DNA of 64,000 nucleotides from Branchiostoma floridae (GCF_000003815.2 NC_049990.1:15432856-15496855), one strand, 5' to 3'; positions 1-11,747 are shown, counted from the stretch's first letter. The notes: a model not told the origin generated them from the sequence alone. Program-made: numbers and translations.

Positions 1-303
1 TGGCGACGACCGTTTCAAAAGGTGACGACCGTCTGAAATTGTAACGACCGTTTAAAACGGCGACGACCGTTATAAACAGCGACGACCGTTTCAAATTGTA
101 ACGACCGTTTCAAAATGTGACGACCGTTTCAAATGGCAATGACCGTTTCAAATGGCAATGACCGTTTCAAATTGTAACGACCGTTTCAAATTGTAACTGA
201 CCGTTTCAAAAGGCGACGACCGTTTCAAATTGTAAAAACCGTTTGAAATGGCGACGACCGTTTCAAATTGTAACGACCGTTTCAAACGGCGACGACCGTT
301 CAC
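1..303. repeat. 19-20-bp minisatellite array (GACGACCGTTTCAAAT type)
   Basis: About 15-16 units built on CGACCGTTTCAAATGGCGA or CGACCGTTTCAAATTGTAA. Two unit endings (GGCGA and TTGTAA) alternate irregularly. The array is cut by the left edge of the window. The coding-looking frames through it are accidental. Confidence 0.9.
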
Positions 304-776
304 AAGACGGACACGCACGCCGACGGACTCAGCACGGCTGACAGCTGCAGCTGCGGATGTCCTTATACTGGATGACGGTGGAGCCAAACCGGACGGTTCT
401 GGGCACGAACCGATTCACTCTGCAGCAGCACTCTTGGTCGTCGACCCGGAAGCTGTTCTGGAGGAATTCGTGCTCGGTTGCGTCATATCCGCTAAACTTG
501 GGCCTGGAAGAAGAAAAATGGAACATTTAATTGTTTGTCTATTTCTTTCTTTCCTGCTTTCAAGCGGACGTCCCACAACAGAAGTCATTTACACATTATC
601 ATGAGCTGAGTGTTAAAATAGTAATAAAGTGACTTTCCCGGTCGCATAGCATTGAGGCATGCGATGGATTGTAAGTCAACAATAAATGTTACTTTCTATG
701 TCTTTGTTTAAATTAAATACTTCAGTGAAGTTTTTTTTTTTTATATTGGTCAGTATCATCACACAAGAACTTGAAT
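304..776. other. No recognised feature
   Basis: Mixed-composition sequence after the 19-bp array. A 118-codon frame (248-604) begins inside the array and shows no domain or codon signal that I trust. Confidence 0.5.
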
Positions 777-911
777 CTGTAATATTTTCTGGAGAACACT
801 ACTCTCCAAGATTTGGTAAAGAGAAAACGGGACAAAATAAAAAGCCGACAAAAACGCCTAAAACACGTTTTAAAAGCCTTGAAGAGTAGTATTCCCTGGA
901 AAACATTACAG
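777..911. mobile_element. 135-bp inverted-repeat element (MITE-like)
   Basis: 34-bp terminal arms (777-810 and 878-911, beginning CTGTAAT and containing ACTACTCT) match at 28 of 34 positions when one is reverse-complemented. The interior is A-rich. No clear target-site duplication was found. Confidence 0.6.
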
Positions 912-1756
912 AGTGAGACCTTTGCTTGTAGAGTGATAAGATACGCTGTGACCCTTATCTCAATTTATGTTGACAAAAACAAAACAGCTCAGAAAATGAT
1001 TCAAAATGCAAACTGATCTTGTAACCTTTGAAAAACACTTTAAAGTAGCCATTTGCAAACAAACACTGAAAGGTTACAAGGTCATTTGAAAACGTTATGC
1101 AACTGTTACAAGATTAACCGTTTACTTAAGGCATTGAGGGTTTAAGAAGAAGACGTGTGCGCAAACAGAATCTTGTAATATGATAGCTTCTTATGTAAAG
1201 AAGTAAGAGTTTTCGGTGTTTGATGATAATTTCTCTTGACAGCTTCAAGACCCTCTCAGCTTAACCATTGCCCTCCTACGCTAAGTCGGTAGCTTTGATA
1301 TGACGAGGGTAAATGGCCAAGAGGTAAGTTGAGGTTATAGAATTATAGTTAGAATTATAGTGCGAGTGTTGAATTTTCCAAAACAAGGACACTGTCATGT
1401 AGACAGTACTTACAAAATCATATTTCTTTGAAATCAGACACCAAAGAAGAGTAAGTTTCTAATAGTTCAAAACACCCATGCCTTTCCCACGTGTCGAAGC
1501 CATGTAAACGGTTTTGTACTGACAAATGGATACCATACCCGTGCTTGTCACAGAAGGAAGAGAAGAACTAAGCTAAACGATTCAATCAAGTTGTAATAGA
1601 CAAAATTTTTTCTCTCGATGAAATTTTGAAGGAACGGGGAAATGTATAGTCTATACATAGAATGCGGGTTCGTGTTCCTTCTAGCCAACGTTAGTAGCAC
1701 CGTCCTTAGTTCTGAATGTCCAGTTGTGATTAAACATGGTATCCAACTGGACCGCT
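912..1756. other. No gene; one short inverted repeat
   Basis: CTTGTAACCTTT (1018-1029) is repeated inverted as AAAGGTTACAAG at about 1069-1080, giving a possible 63-bp hairpin. Otherwise AT-rich unique sequence. Confidence 0.45.
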
Positions 1757-2062
1757 CCTGTTGGCGACTGTCTGCGGAAGACATTTACTAACAGTCTCCA
1801 ACACGCTGGCTATTTGTTGCCAACAGGTCGCATGAAATTGCGAATTTTGTACAAAAAAATTATTTTTGAAAATTGCAATATTGAAAATTTCTAACCAAGT
1901 TGTCTTGGATGTAAGTTTAAGCCGCAACCGAGGATGTGACACTCTAATTTTGGGCCGCAACTGAGGATGTGACATTCCAACCGAGGCCATTTTGTTTGTA
2001 GATGATATGTATTTTACCCTTGTCTCGCACGTCAGTGTGATAATCGTCGAAAATTTAGCCAA
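1757..2062. repeat. Dispersed repeat, copy 1 (CCTGTTGG inverted-repeat family)
   Basis: Starts with a 70-bp hairpin (1757-1826) bounded by CCTGTTGGCGAC and GTTGCCAACAGG. It continues with AAGTTGTCTTGGAT and a GAGGATGTGACA segment. The same order of blocks recurs at 5553-5910. Confidence 0.55.
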
Positions 2063-3480
2063 TTTTCCACAATAATGTGTCGACCAGAAGGGAAGAGGAA
2101 GTCTTCAACAAGGCTGGGGTATCCAGATCCGACTGGACTGTCTACGCTCAGTGCACAACAACGTAAACGAGAACTGTCTGAACTGTCTGTAGCCGCCACG
2201 CATCAACTTTTGATGCAAGCGAACGATTCAATTGAAGAAGCCCGGCCCGGTGAAACATTTTCGTGAACTCTCTGAAAGATTCATCATTCATCAAGAGGCC
2301 ATTGCCTTTTCTAACTAACAACCTTGTCAATGAACTGTCGGAGATCTAAGAATGATTGTCTACAGAGAGCCCGTCCTTGTCATTCTTCAGATAAGCACAT
2401 CGATCTTATACTGTAGCTGCAGCTCGTGGGATTATCTTCCTGGAAAATACGATCTTCAATCTTTTTTTCTTTATATTACTGTAAGTGGTACAGGCACTTT
2501 GAATGTGGGCGATGTCCTTGTGGCATGCCGTCAGGCCCTAACGTGGGCGCAGAGTAACCGTTTATCACAATGCCGTTCAGTTACATTCCCGGAATGTCAC
2601 TCATGGCATTGGGAATATCCAAGCTGTTTTACTTGATGTCATATTTCTTGCAGACCCAATTTCCCTCCTTTTTTTTACGCGAACGCTAGTTGAAAGAGGC
2701 AAACTAGCTACTGTCCCTCGGCTATTCGGGCGGGCACAAGGAGTGATTGAGTTGATATCACAGCATGCAATACGTCTTTGATACTTTATACTATTCTATC
2801 ATAATTGGCTTTTACGTAAACGCTGGTTGAAAGATGTCTGACAGCTATTATCCCCGACGGCTAAAAGTTGAATGACGGTGTAGAATAATGAGAACGAAAA
2901 GTTTATCTGACAGCGTGTTTCATTTTTCCACCCACGTATTGGTAGTTACTCACTCAATCACCCCCCAGGACCTCTGCCTTCTGCTTCCTTTTGAGACATT
3001 TGACTCCTAACAATTTGGAAGGACCGAGTCGGTTTCTGATATCTCTTTACGCAGGCGTAACACAGCAAGGAAGAAAAGCTTGTCCGACTTGACTTCGAGC
3101 TTTAAAAGAATATTTTTGGGTATGGTCCACTTAGATACGGTAGATTTTCAGGCTTTATTGAATACTGACCAACTTCTGGCCATCGATCATTCTGTCGGAA
3201 GATTGTAGACAATGGGACTGTGGGTTCACAAGTTTGTTTCCAATAACAGTAAGCCGCCTACACCACGTCTTTCTTATATGAAACGCTATCAGCCACCACA
3301 AAAAATCAAGACTATGGAATGTCCAGGACAAAAGATATTCACAAATTCCCAAGTTCCACTGCAGTACTAACACCACACGCCAAGGGAGCCGAAATGACAC
3401 ATACTAGATATGATTACAATTCATTTAGCGCTTCTTTGATTATGCTGACCACAGATATAAGGAAACACAAACAGACACAA
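2063..3480. other. No gene; weak tandem duplication
   Basis: ACGCGAACGCTAGTTGAAAG (about 2678) and ACGTAAACGCTGGTTGAAAG (about 2813) begin two diverged copies of a segment of roughly 135 bp. Short frames here show no recognisable protein. Confidence 0.4.
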
Positions 3481-3484
3481 ACAA

Positions 3485-3566
3485 TCGCTCTCTCTCGCTC
3501 TCTCTCTCTCTCTCTCGCTCGCTCGCTCGCTCGCTCTATCTCTCTCTATCTATCTCTATCTCTCAG

Positions 3567-3602
<36 letters not shown>

Positions 3603-3626
3603 GCGCGCACACACACACGCACACAC
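3485..3626. repeat. Compound TC / GCTC / CA microsatellite
   Basis: Runs of TCTC, then GCTC, then CACA with some GCGC. It accounts for the low-complexity 103-codon frame that crosses it. Confidence 0.95.
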
Positions 3627-3646
3627 ATAAACCCAAAACAATATCT

Positions 3647-3856
3647 TCATTTTTCATGGAGGTAAAAAGTGACCCACCGTATGCGGTAGTTGTCCCGCAC
3701 GATGCACTCCCCGGCTTCCACGTCCCTCACTCTGCCGTTCACCGTCATCTGAGTCGTGAACCTCGCCACACGACACACGTTGTTTCCCGCCACCATCGTC
3801 GTCATGGCAACGGCGAGGAGGACCAGTATGAAGGCGCGCGATGGGTACCGAGACAT
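3647..3856 (-). CDS. Possible small secreted peptide (or first coding exon)
   Basis: A 69-codon minus-strand frame starts with a good signal peptide: MSRYPSRAF, a hydrophobic run ILVLLAVAMTTMV, then AGN as a plausible cleavage site. The mature part is short, charged and has two cysteines (VCRVARF...GECIVRD). No family was recognised. The frame could end at its own stop or splice at the GTGGGT donor that follows CGCATACG on the minus strand (about 3677). A pyrimidine-rich acceptor ending CCTAG at about 3927, upstream of the ATG, suggests a preceding 5'UTR exon. Codon choice is GC-rich, unlike the neighbouring AT-rich DNA. Confidence 0.35.
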   Translation of the reverse strand: MSRYPSRAFILVLLAVAMTTMVAGNNVCRVARFTTQMTVNGRVRDVEAGECIVRDNYRIRWVTFYLHEK

Positions 3857-4071
3857 GTTGTTGTTGTTGTTGTTGTTGTGCGATGAGATGTTGACGTGTC
3901 GTATGTGGGTACTTGGATCTAGGATTATTGATGAAAAGAAAGATGAAGTAATTTAGTCAAGACGATTCGGGTGAATTTGTATCATAAAAAATACCATCTA
4001 TAATAAAATAACGCTTCTGGAGTGGAATACCCTTTTAACGCGCTACTCAAGGAACGCACCTTACCGAAGCT

Positions 4072-4212
4072 AGGTACTCACCTTCACCTGAGCGCGGTTG
4101 AAAAAGTCGTGTTAAGTGCCCTTCCCAAGGGCACAAGATCGGTGGCACATCAACGGATTCAAACCCAAAACCCTGGGTTATGAATCTAACACCCTGCCGA
4201 TTGCGCCAAGCG
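4072..4212 (-). mobile_element. tRNA-derived SINE
   Basis: The minus strand carries a pol III A box, TGGCGCAATCGG (4197-4208), and a B box, GGGTTTGAATCC (4155-4166). The tail TTGGGAAGGGCACTTAACAC is shared with the other SINEs in this window. Confidence 0.8.
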
Positions 4213-4974
4213 ACCCAACTGGAGTTTGTAAGTCTTGCCCATAATCTACGACTTCAAGTACGTCTTAACTACAGACTGGACTCACAAGTCGTCAAGCGTT
4301 ACAGTTGTCTGGGTTTTGTGACTTGGGCCTATCTTGTTGGCAAAGACACAAAAGGCAATACCTCTGAGAAATCTTTAGTCTTTAGGCGACCCAAAATCTC
4401 CTTTGAATTACCTGGACGCACTCCAAAGCATGTAAGCACATTTACTGCCTTCTACCTCCGCCAACCAAATCTTGTAACCGTTTGTTCACATGGGTGGCTT
4501 AAGGCAAGTCGTGCACAGCACGAAAACTGATATCTAAGCACGCTTAAACCTAACGTAAAGGATACTTAAATGCACTCAATGGTGTTAAGTGCTTTTCCAA
4601 TGAACACAATGTGCGTCTAGCCTGAAATACCAAGGGAAAAACCGTGATCTCTAGCTCTCGATCGGCACAGCCATCCAGTCTTTCGTCGCCACTTGGGGTC
4701 GCGTAATGTCCTAAAAGTCTTGAACTAAAACCACACAGCTCATAATTGTATCTGTTGATGCCACTGCAACGCACAAGTAAGAATCGGTAATTCTAAGGCA
4801 GACCTTGACTTTTCCACCGTTCAATCGCCCCGATCTTCAAGGTATTTCCCGGAACATGCCACTGGAAATGCCATACCAGAGCCTTTCAGTTAGAGCCTTA
4901 GTCGGTAAGCTTTGGAGGATAACCGTTAAAACCTTACACGACCCCAATTGCAAATTTCTCAGAAAGTGAGGGTG

Positions 4975-5335
4975 AGGTGAACTCTAAATCACTGGTAAAG
5001 AGGTCTTGCGGTTTAGCATTGCTGACTTAGAATCTAAAGGCTCTTGGTTTGAATCCCTTGTAGGTCTAAAGTGAACAGGAGTTGTGTTTGCAAATAGACA
5101 AAATACATTTACATGATATTAAACAAACAACTTAGGCTTTGGAGGAAAGCCACCAGGACGCTACACGACATATTTCAAATTTATCAGGAAGCGCGCGAGT
5201 GACCTGGATCTGGTAAACTCTAAATCGCTGGTAAAGAGGTCTTGCGGTTTAGCATTGTTGACTTGGAATCTAAAGGCTCTTGGTTTGAATCCCTTGTAGG
5301 TATAATGTGGAAAGTAGTACCTAGAGTTAGTAGAT
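4975..5335 (+). repeat. Tandem pair of SINE-like tRNA heads
   Basis: Two direct copies (about 4978-5070 and 5211-5303) share GTAAAGAGGTCTTGCGGTTT and a B-box-like GGTTTGAATCCC (first at 5046-5057). The intervening sequence is also partly duplicated. Confidence 0.6.
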
Positions 5336-5466
5336 ATGGATTTCCTATGTGGTATAAGCCCAGAGATACCGTGTTTGCAAATAGATAAAAAAAATGCACT
5401 TACATAAATAAAAGAAACACTTATCGGTAATGGGTTCCGAAATTGGTCCATCCCAGAATAAGTGGA

Positions 5467-5552
5467 CTAAGCGTGCGTTAACCTTCCGCGGGTTAACCCA
5501 CTGGGCAAAGTACTAAGCGTACGTTAACCTTCCGCGGGTTAACCCACTGGGC
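5467..5552. repeat. 46-bp tandem duplication
   Basis: Two units begin with CTAAGCGT at 5467 and 5513. Each contains GTTAACCTTCCGCGGGTTAAC, a 21-bp near-palindrome here identified by its GTTAACC and GGTTAAC arms. Confidence 0.85.
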
Positions 5553-5910
5553 TTCGCCTGTTGGAGATGATTTGGGAAATGCATTCGCTAAATGTCGCCG
5601 ACAAGTCTCCAACTAGTCACCTGAAATGGCGATTTTTTTCTAAATTAAGAAAGAATAGCACAATGGCAAAATGTCGCGAATGGGCGCGAAATAGTCGCCA
5701 ACAGGAACGATGATTGCAAATCTCTTTTAGATGAATCTTTAAATTAATCATTGTACGTTGTTTTTTTATTCAGTGCATGGTAGCACTGCGGTTTTCAACA
5801 AAGTTGTCTTGTGTCTAATTTGAGGTCGAAACTGAAGTGTGACATCCAAGCAATTTCGTTTTAAAAGAAGACAATCATGTATTTTACCCGTGCCTTGCAC
5901 ACCAGTGTGA
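5553..5910. repeat. Dispersed repeat, copy 2 (CCTGTTGG family)
   Basis: Begins CCTGTTGGAGAT and has AGTCGCCAACAGG about 150 bp later as an inverted end, then the AAGTTGTCTTG and GTGTGAC blocks in the same order as at 1757-2062. Confidence 0.55.
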
Positions 5911-5993
5911 CCGCAAAGAAAAAGAAGAAAAAGAAGATGCCGCAAAGATACGGCAATAATTTGTCGCAAACAGACTCGGCCCAGGGATCCTGC

Positions 5994-6340
5994 TAATGCT
6001 TTGGTCACAATAGAAAAAAGGGACTCTCCCGGGCAGTTCACAAGCTGTTTTCTAATCACTTTCGGGCGTGACGCCTACGTGGCCCCGCGGACCACCATGC
6101 GGCTACTGGGGCATTTTAGGGCATGACGGGGCCCGGATTTATTTTAAGTTGGAGTTGATCACAGACCAGGCAACAAATAGCGTAGTGAAAACACCGAGAG
6201 GTAACCGTCCCCCCGTATCCGGCAGTCCACCGGGACAAATCTGTGGCTTCGGAACCCATCTACACAGGGGAGCCCCCAAATGGCCCCGCATGGGGCATAG
6301 TAGGAGGGGGGGGGGTGAGGTCCCGGGTTAGGGCGGGCAG
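5994..6340 (+). repeat. GC-rich dispersed repeat, copy 1
   Basis: Shares ordered blocks with 31715-32010 and 41845-42345: GGGCAGTTCAC, CCTACGT, GCGGCTACTGGGG-like, CCCGGATTTATTTTAA-like, then TATCCGGCAGTCCAC and GTGGCTTCGGA. The unit ends are not defined and the class is unknown. Confidence 0.6.
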
Positions 6341-6790
6341 GCCGCCTGCCTGGTACGGAAGCGTTCCACTCAGGAACGGTGCGTGGAAAAAATGAGTTTT
6401 TATATGTGTCGGTACGGGCAACATAGCCCGCAGGGAGTTACACAGCCAACGGCAACAGGCACGCACCGGCGGAAATGTGACCAAAGCATTTAACGTCATA
6501 GCAGGTAAATTCGATAGGCCGACGAGTCTGCGGGCTCTAACGGAAGTTTTCGGCAATAACAAGCCCAAACAAGTGGCTGCCATTGGTGACGGCTCGATTA
6601 AGGCAATTTCAAATCATATTTGCAGCCACCGCCTCCACACACAAAGCGTGTGAAAAGACTTCTTAACTTAAAGTGTTTCGTGAATGCCAGTGACAATTAT
6701 TGAATTTGACGGCACGCCCTGTACTAATGGAGAGTCGCGGGTGTGTCGCGGCTAATTTTTGTCTCGTAAATGGTAATTGTCTTAAGTTTT
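6341..6790. other. No recognised feature
   Basis: Moderately GC-rich sequence. Frames on the minus strand here (6260-6583 and 6663-7085) run into flanking repeats and show no domain. Confidence 0.4.
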
Positions 6791-6794
6791 CTTG

Positions 6795-6957
6795 GACCCG
6801 TACAAGCCCCCAAAACACATGAACGCCTACCCATGTAATCCATTTTTCATTCGGTCCAACATCCGGTCCACTGATTTGTTTCAGGTCCGGTTTTTCGGCA
6901 CGGGTCCAAAAAGAAGAGAAAAAAACGGTTTTGTACCGGTACAGAAAACCGGTACCC
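6795..6957 (+). mobile_element. Remnant of hAT-type GGTACC element
   Basis: Contains CGGTCCAACATCCGGTCCAC, AGGTCCGGTTTTTC and TTTTGTACCGGTAC in the order seen in the right half of the intact copy at 52284-52716. The left half is missing. Confidence 0.6.
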
Positions 6958-7239
6958 ACCCCAACACGTACTACACACAAACAGAAGCGCTCGTCGAAAA
7001 GAGATGCACTGTACGGAATTTCCCCCTGTGTTTTGAACTGTATTCTGCCGCTGGTCTCCACACGAGGCAGTAAAGACGAAAACAATTGAGACGAAAGACA
7101 GAGAAGTCCTGCTGCTCTTTAGTTAACACAAAAGACAAACGACATACACGCACAGCATATCGTACTTCCTATAGTCCGTTTTCAAGGCAATCTGAAGAGT
7201 CGCATCTTTTCCGCAACCTAATTAAGACTTGATACAAGA

Positions 7240-7510
7240 TACAGTCCCCTTCCAGCACCTGATGGCGGGCGCCCATCTCCGTTTCTGTAGCCCTGGGCCA
7301 CACAGCTTCGTGCAATCACTACAACAGGGGGCTAGTCCACTACTTCTGGCCTTTGTAATGAACTACCACGCTCTTTCCCAAATACTCAGTGCAAAGCTGA
7401 GAAATAAGGATCTACCAAGTCCTTGGTATGACTCGGCCGGGGATCGAACTCACGACTTACCGACTGCAAGCCGAACACTCTACCCACTTTTTATTGCGCC
7501 GGTTACCTAT
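7240..7510 (-). mobile_element. tRNA-derived SINE, diverged
   Basis: The minus strand reads GTGGGTAGAGTGTTCGGCTT followed by a B box GAGTTCGATCCCC (7440 region), as in tRNA-derived heads. The A box is degraded. Confidence 0.5.
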
Positions 7511-7830
7511 CAATCTAAAAGTTAGAGCAATCCAAGTAAAAATTTCCTCTGAATGTTCTACTACCTACGGCTGTAAGACTGCACACTCCGGACAGCGCCT
7601 TTCGCAGATTGTAAGACGAATTTTCCACTTTCCTATCCCCGGCGCCCATTGTTTTTACAGCTTTAAGCTTTCCGCGCAAAAACAAGTACTAGTCGGTTCC
7701 AGGAAGATATAGAGACACATCAGACAACTAAGAAACGAAAAAAATGTCACACACAAACAAGCCCGGCAAGTTCCCCACCCGTGCGGCGCTCACCCACCGA
7801 GACCCCGCCGTACAAAAATGTTCTACTCAC

Positions 7831-7893
7831 CGTTCGGATGACTCTCTTGGTCTGGAACTGCCTGAACAGGCCGGTGTCAGGGTCTCTTATATC
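7831..7893 (-). promoter_or_regulatory. Possible TATA promoter and short 5'UTR exon (minus strand)
   Basis: On the minus strand GATATAAGAG (7884-7893) is followed about 50 bp later by a strong donor, CCGAACG/GTGAGT (exon end at 7831). The spacing fits a TATA box plus a roughly 30-nt first exon. It could serve the peptide exon at 3.65-3.86 kb, but the link is speculative. Confidence 0.25.
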
Positions 7894-8484
7894 TACCACA
7901 AGAGAAGTGGGCGTTGGTGGGCGGACAACAGCGGCTTATACCTTATTAGGCGAAATAGATCTTCGCGGGGTGTGTGTGCCTCGTGTGTGTCACGTTTGTT
8001 TAAACTTTTGCGTGGGAATCTACGGCAATGAAACGCGCCGTGGGTACAGACACAGGGGGTTTCATTTCAAACGCAAGTTGTCGACCAAGTCCAAGAAGTC
8101 CTTCAAAAGGTACTGGACATATAGCAAGTTTGGATCAAAGGCCCTAGGTAGTCAGTCCACCGATCTCTTATTATCGCTCCAGGCAGTCAATACTGTTACA
8201 CAATGCGGAACATGAAACAAGGACAAATGGTACGTTGTTTGTTCACATTCCAAATAAATAGGCTTCGCGTACCAGGAAAATCGTCTGACGAGTCTGTGAA
8301 CACTTAAAGGACATTTTGCCTGTCTCAAGCTCGCTCTGTGATTTTTATATATAGGGATTGTTTGATGTTTAAAAGTGACACTGAAAGTGATATCGAGCTA
8401 GTATGACTCACCAAAGAACTACTCCAACAGTCGTGACAAAATCATTGTAACGGGGGAATTCGCTTAAAGCTCTTTCTATTTCGA
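7894..8484. other. No recognised feature
   Basis: Unique sequence with a 144-codon frame (7781-8215) that has no recognisable motif and overlaps the candidate minus-strand promoter. Confidence 0.4.
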
Positions 8485-8861
8485 CAAGAGCAATGGCAAA
8501 CCACGGCTTAAAGCCCCAGTGCAACGGGGTTTAAAAGTATTATTTTCTTCGCTTATTCGTGAGACTGTAGGGGGTAGTTATCAACTATAGGCACCGCGGT
8601 ACCCATTGTTAACGCAGCGCGCCACACGTCTGGGTTTTTCTGAGGCCGCCAAAGTTGATGGATGACGTCATGTAACGTCACACGGGGCAGGCCCAACTTC
8701 ACCCTTTCCTTTCCTTCAAAGAACAACGGAAGCAAATATTGACTAAATCTTAATGTTGAAAAATTCCCAGCTGGTGACAAGTTCCTCTACACACCTGATG
8801 GCGTGTAACAGTGGGGTTCAAGTACCGCCTACCGGCCCTGCCAAGGAGCTCTGAGCTTTTG

Positions 8862-8960
8862 TGGCGACAGCGATAGCGTTCATGATTTGCTTGATAGCGT
8901 GGTTCGATCCCGGGTGTCGGCATGTTTGTTTCTTTCTGTTCTTGCTAGCCCTCTCATCTC
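8862..8960 (+). mobile_element. tRNA-derived SINE head
   Basis: A-box-like TGGCGACAGCG (8862-8872), B box GGTTCGATCC (8901-8910), then GTGTCGGCATGTTTGTTTC. A second partial copy with the same end lies at 9062-9130. Confidence 0.55.
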
Positions 8961-9344
8961 TACATTGGTTCCCACACCGGCCCTGTGAGTAACAGGCTAG
9001 AAATGTGCCACACAGTGAGTAACAGCTAGGCTAGCGGATGTGCCACACAGTAAGTAACAGGTGAGATAGGTAGCGTGCTTGACCCGGGTTCGATGCCGAG
9101 TGTCGGCATGTTTGTTTCTTTCTATTCTTGCAGGTTGACTTTATTGGTTTACTTGCAAACACTACACGGTTTTGTACACACGGTGACAGGATGTTCATTG
9201 TGATCTGAAAACCGTGTAAACTCCGCCACCAACGCATGACCGTGCCTTCTCAAGAGTATTTACACATTAACTCAAAACCATTATTGGATGAGAAAAACGG
9301 TCAAAAATCGTAAGAGCGGGGGGATAGCTTATTACGGAATCTGT

Positions 9345-9572
9345 TTATACCCCTGTCACATTGTCCACGATCTTCGGGCGTATCGATGGAAGATCGGCCA
9401 TATTTAAGAGCGACAGAGGGCTGCGCGTATTTTTCAACTGAAAACCGTGACCGTCGCATATAAGCCATACTTTGTACCTTGTACAGTTGTTGTGCATTAA
9501 AGTTATTATTATAAGCGAGGCTCGGGCGATTGCCGCAGAATCGTCGTCCGAGCGATTTTGACAGGGGTATAA
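9345..9572. mobile_element. 228-bp element with perfect 14-bp terminal inverted repeats
   Basis: TTATACCCCTGTCA (9345-9358) is repeated inverted and exact at 9559-9572. The interior is not coding. No convincing target duplication. Confidence 0.55.
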
Positions 9573-9797
9573 CCGTCACAAGTCAAGAACTGAGCTCGGC
9601 GGACGTGTCGGCGAGCTCCAAATGGGCATTTTCGGTCAAAGAGCGGCCGACGCCGATTACCAGGGCTTCGCTTTAGGGATAGCACTGTGTGAAGTCCTGA
9701 ATAGATGACGTTGTTTCTAGCCTATTAACATTTTCGCGTAGCACAGCAATTTCGCAGGCACGTGGCGTTGCAGCAACTGGTTATATTACAATGAACT

Positions 9798-9880
9798 AGG
9801 GTTGGGTATCGGTACAGAAAATTCAGGTCCAGGTCAGGACCTGAACCCTGACCTAATTACTCTGTGACCGAAGGGTAACC
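9798..9880 (+). mobile_element. Left-end remnant of hAT-type GGTACC element
   Basis: TAGGGTTGGGTATCGGTAC followed by AGAAAATTCAGGTCCAGG matches the left end of the copy at 52284. Confidence 0.65.
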
Positions 9881-10275
9881 TCCGTCGACAGAGTATCGTT
9901 TTTGTATATACGATGTGATAATTGCATATTTATCTGTATGTTCCCTTCGCCGCATATTCGTATGTAGTTTGGTATGTCCTCTGCACTCAGTTGCGCGGCG
10001 ATGCACGTTGTTTTTCCACCCTACACTCAACGACCTGTCACACCTTATCTGTACAGCTAACTGTAAGCGTTGTTAAAATGTACTTAATGAGGACGCCCCT
10101 ACAGTGCTTGATGGCAATAAGTTCCGCTTGATGACATGCCCCTACAGAGCTTGGTGGTAATGAGTTCCGCTTTATGATTCTTCCAGGAAAAAAACAAAAT
10201 TTTGAGTAAATCAACTTGTAGGGCAGGCGCAGCGTGCATCACCTGGTTGGCGGAGTAGGCTGTTGTCACAAGTGT

Positions 10276-10732
10276 CAGTACTGTATGTGTCAGTACAGGT
10301 ATGGTGAACCGGTACAAAACCGTTTTTTCCTGTTGGACCGGCCATGCAAAAACAGATCTGAAAACATTCAGTGGACAAGATGTTGGACCGATTAGAAAAT
10401 GAACAAATTATACTGGCACTACGGCTGCAGGCGTTCACGCGTTTTGAGGCTGGTACAAGAAAATAACAAGAGCTTAGTAGACGAGAGTTGATTGTCATTT
10501 TCATTACGACGTTTCGCGTTCAAACTTGGGTTACCATAGCAGAGGAAGTTAGCAGTTTACGTGAAGATAGGATATTCCACCAAACAGATTCCTTTGTAGC
10601 GAAATGGACCATAGTTTTGAGTATTGCCCATTCACAAACAATTAGGTCCAGGTTCAGGTCCGGACCTGAACCTGATCCTCTAGACCTGCACCATACCTGG
10701 ACCTGAAGTTTCTGTACCGGTACCCATCCTTA
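10276..10732 (-). mobile_element. hAT-type GGTACC element, near full length
   Basis: In reverse orientation it shows the same block order as 52284-52716, ending on this strand with CTGTACCGGTACCCATCCTTA. The other terminus is degraded. It lies only in the left copy of the segmental duplication. Confidence 0.65.
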
Positions 10733-11274
10733 GTATGTACCCAGTTTAGGCATTGGAATATACAATTTTACAAGTAATATATTACTATTTTACCGCTAAA
10801 TTGAGGTGCAAAGTTGCATGTTCGAAACGCCTTATTAGTTGGGTGCAGACACTTGTTCTAACAGCCTATTCCGCCGACAATCAAAAAGTGGAACCTTTAA
10901 ACAACGCTTATAGTTAGCTGTGTGTAAGGTGTGACAGATGGTCGTACAACCAGTTGCTGTAACGTTAAAGCCACGTGCGTGCAAAATTGCTGTGCTACAC
11001 GAAGGTCAATTGGCTTGAAACAACGTCATCCATTAACTTACGACGTCAACTCCCTGTAGATTAATAAGATAGAGCCACGTTTTGTCTGGTCTGGTATTTT
11101 GTTATAATTCTAAAGGTGCATGACTTTTGTCTCAAGCGTGCCTTAACACGTGTGAACTATAAAACCACTTAACACAACCAATGCGCCCACTGATATTTAA
11201 CACATTTGTGGGAGAATGGACATAACAGGTGACTTTTACATTTTTAAGATGTCAACCCAAGACCAGACTGTAAG

Positions 11275-11500
11275 GTTTGATCCACTCACATCGGGAAGTA
11301 CACCTACTCTTTTCTATTAGTGTGGAATCTTTTTAGCATATACTCGTGGTGTGGTTCTCCTCAAACACAGAATCTCCATTTAATGTAATATCCATGAGAC
11401 GGCCTAGAATAAGCTAAGTCCTTATTTTAACCTGAGTGAAGTGAAAAAATCGTGTTAAACACCTTTCTTAAGGGCGAAAAATCGGTGATCCACTAGCTGG
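11275..11500 (-). mobile_element. SINE tail remnant
   Basis: Minus-strand SINE tail with the extended 3' part (GATCCACTCACA...CTCAAACACAG...GAGTGAAGTGA) and no intact tRNA head. Copies of this extended tail recur at 14170-14390, 15845-16135, 49540-49830 and 53780-54035. Confidence 0.6.
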
Positions 11501-11747
11501 CCTCATTTGTTAGCCAACTGATACTGAACATCTCAAAAGGATTTAAGATGACAACACTACAATCAATGCCTTTGCCGTTTAATATATCAAGGGCTTGCTA
11601 TGGTTAAGTTCGGTTTATTCGAGATGCACGTTCGTCGCATTCTGGCCAGTGCCCCGTGGAAGGTATGTAATTATTGTTATTTTTCAATAAAGCTTAATAT
11701 GTTTAAAAAGATTTAAAAGTCGAAAACTTTCCTATGGTATCCACAAT

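Noticed and set aside
1-303. CRISPR-like regular repeats
   Set aside because: Units are 19-20 bp with no unique spacers between them, and the DNA is eukaryotic; it is a minisatellite.
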